DNA of 8,334 nt, taken from Chloroflexota bacterium (lineage in GTDB: Bacteria; Chloroflexota; Dormibacteria; Dormibacterales; Dormibacteraceae). The stretch's first letter is position 1, and the number at the start of each line of letters is the position of its first letter. Location: contig VBJE01000197.1 of the NCBI GenBank assembly GCA_005879675.1, positions 1 to 8,334 on the forward strand, written 5' to 3'. Below are positions 6,995 through 8,334 of the stretch, one piece after another. The notes beneath the pieces were generated by a model that was not told where the DNA came from, ran no database searches, and was given only the letters and a program-made list of their open reading frames with translations. A program made the translations under genes and the position numbers.

Positions 6995-8334
6995 CTAGCC
7001 GCCCGGTGTAGGAGAAGGCGAGGGCGTGGGCGCCGGCGTGTCTTTGTGGTTGCCGTGCTTCTTGCCGGTGGGGCCGACGAAGTCGAAGTCATACTCGGCG
7101 GCCACGTTCTGGCCGAGCACGTCGCGCAGCGAGGTCAGCACCACCACGCGGTACTCGTCGCCCACTTTGAGGTTGAGACCGCTGAGGGTCACGGTGCGGT
7201 TGGCGTACGACGCCGTGGCGTTGAGCTGCTTGCCCTTCGAGTCGACGATCGTCACGCCGTCGGTGACCGTTGCCGGGTCGAGGTCGCTGTCGAACGTCAC
7301 CTTGACGGTGTCGGTGTCGACGTCAACGCTGACGACCTCCGCACCCTTGCCCAGGTCGCGGTGCGCCCCGACCGCCGCCTGGTCGATCACAAACTGCTTG
7401 CTGGCAGCGTCCCGGACGAGGCTGAGGCTCTCTTCGTAGTTGCTGACGTCGATCTTGCCGTGCGAAAGCACGAGCCGGACGACAAACCTCGCGCTGTCGG
7501 GCTGTTCGCCCGTGATCTCGGCGCTCAAGACGTAAAAGCGCGTGAAGCGCGGGTCCCCGGTGACGACCAGGTTGAGGCCGCCCGCCGCGTAGGCCGCCTT
7601 GCCGCCGGCGTCCAGGTACGCGCTCGCCTGGTCGCTCGAGCCGTCGAGCCGCGCCTGCATGAACTTGTTGACGACCGCGGTGGCGTCGTCGAGCGGCGTC
7701 GGCGCGGGCGGGAGCAAGGGCGCTGTCCCGGCCCACATCGAACCGCTGCGCACGAACACGAACGTGGTTCCGTTCGGCGCCCACAGCGGTGAGTGGAAGG
7801 TTCCGCTGGCAAGCTTGCCCAGGTTCGAGCCATCGGGCCGCCCCTGGAGAACGTCGGTGTCGCCTCCGATGAGGATGGCGTCCTGGGTCGACCAGCTGGC
7901 GTCGCCGGATGGCAGTGTCGACTGGGTGACGCCCTGCAGGTCGGACACGATCACGCTGTCCGGGGTCGCATACAGCAGCTCGGTGCCGCCGGGCGACCAT
8001 GCCTGAAACGTCGCGTTGCCCTGCCCGAGCTTGACGCTCCTGCCCGTTGCCAGGTCGAGCACGAACAGGTCCCGGTCCTGGCTGTAGACGGCGTGGGCCC
8101 CGTCGGGCGCGATCGAGATGACGGTTGGCGCACCGGTCGCCGGGAGACCCGCGATCTGCTGGCTGGATCCGTCGCCGGCCTGCGAGTACAGCCCGTCGGC
8201 GGCCGCCCAGACGAAACGGTCCTTGCCCCAGCCGACCAGGGTCGGCGTAGGCGTGACGTCGAACTCGTCGGTCTTGCCGGTCGCGAAAGTGAGGACGAAG
8301 ACCTTGCCGTCGCGGATGTATGCGAGGCGATCGC
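6995..8334 (-). CDS. Beta-propeller / NTF2-like / SbsA-type Ig-like protein, N-terminus beyond window
   Basis: The frame is open from the window edge (first full codon 8332-8330) to the TAG at 6997-6995, giving 445 visible residues; the GTG at 8062 is internal. Residues 1 to about 202 contain TolB/WD40-like propeller repeats: SIAPDGAHAVYSQDRDLFVL (about 73-92), AWSPGGTELLYA (111-122) and LWAPNGTTFVFV (183-194). Residues about 214-325 look like an NTF2-like fold (AVVNKFMQARL, then AAYAAGG and ARFVVRLVLSHG). Residues about 331-419 resemble an SbsA-type Ig-like domain (VKVTFDSDLDPATVTDG, VTLSGLNLKVGDEYRVVV). A Pro/Thr/Ser-rich tail, TPAPTPSPSPTPGG, closes the protein. Such combinations are usually extracytoplasmic, but any signal peptide would be outside the window. 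No enzyme motif is visible; a binding or scaffold role is inference. It converges on the metabolic cluster and is a separate transcription unit. Confidence 0.85.
   Translation of the reverse strand, partial: DRLAYIRDGKVFVLTFATGKTDEFDVTPTPTLVGWGKDRFVWAAADGLYSQAGDGSSQQIAGLPATGAPTVISIAPDGAHAVYSQDRDLFVLDLATGRSVKLGQGNATFQAWSPGGTELLYATPDSVIVSDLQGVTQSTLPSGDASWSTQDAILIGGDTDVLQGRPDGSNLGKLASGTFHSPLWAPNGTTFVFVRSGSMWAGTAPLLPPAPTPLDDATAVVNKFMQARLDGSSDQASAYLDAGGKAAYAAGGLNLVVTGDPRFTRFYVLSAEITGEQPDSARFVVRLVLSHGKIDVSNYEESLSLVRDAASKQFVIDQAAVGAHRDLGKGAEVVSVDVDTDTVKVTFDSDLDPATVTDGVTIVDSKGKQLNATASYANRTVTLSGLNLKVGDEYRVVVLTSLRDVLGQNVAAEYDFDFVGPTGKKHGNHKDTPAPTPSPSPTPGG

Noticed and set aside
7046..7792. Plus-strand open frame of 248 codons opposite the propeller gene
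   Set aside because: Shadow of the minus-strand gene, which has recognisable repeats and domains; this frame has none.

Overview
The window is very GC-rich bacterial DNA carrying a dense run of plus-strand metabolic genes, followed by one convergent minus-strand gene. High GC, exclusively GTG or TTG starts, stop/start overlaps, and a large beta-propeller protein with a Pro/Thr/Ser tail suggest a high-GC soil-type lineage such as Dormibacterota, Chloroflexota or an actinobacterial relative. That placement is inference from style only, since no rRNA or other phylogenetic marker is present.

Layout: (1) 1-1438, 3' part of guaA (GMP synthetase; the N-terminus lies before the window); (2) 1464-2735, purD (GAR synthetase); (3) 2736-3197, purE (N5-CAIR mutase, class I); (4) 3197-4999, a pyruvate carboxylase subunit B / oxaloacetate decarboxylase alpha-type carboxyltransferase with its own biotinyl domain; (5) 4996-6413, its likely partner, a biotin carboxylase (AccC/PycA type), whose reading frame is broken near 5304 by what looks like a loss of about 37 nt; (6) about 6410-6973, a Nudix hydrolase of the ADP-ribose pyrophosphatase type with no ordinary start codon at its apparent N-terminus; (7) 6995-8334 on the minus strand, the C-terminal part of a multidomain protein (TolB/WD40-like propeller, NTF2-like domain, SbsA-type Ig-like domain, Pro/Thr/Ser tail). 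A small perfect hairpin lies in the 21-nt gap between the two convergent genes.

Function: guaA, purD and purE belong to purine synthesis. The next two genes would form a two-subunit, biotin-dependent pyruvate carboxylase, in which biotin carboxylase charges the biotin and the transcarboxylase moves the carboxyl group to pyruvate. Gaps of 25, 0, -1 and -4 nt indicate one transcription unit with translational coupling. No gene-free stretch longer than 300 nt exists, and no RNA genes, CRISPR array or mobile elements were seen.

I do not see a clearly novel system. The points most worth a second look are the broken biotin carboxylase, active-site changes in its partner (notably Ala where pyruvate carboxylases have a catalytic Thr), the missing Nudix start, and the domain combination of the minus-strand protein.
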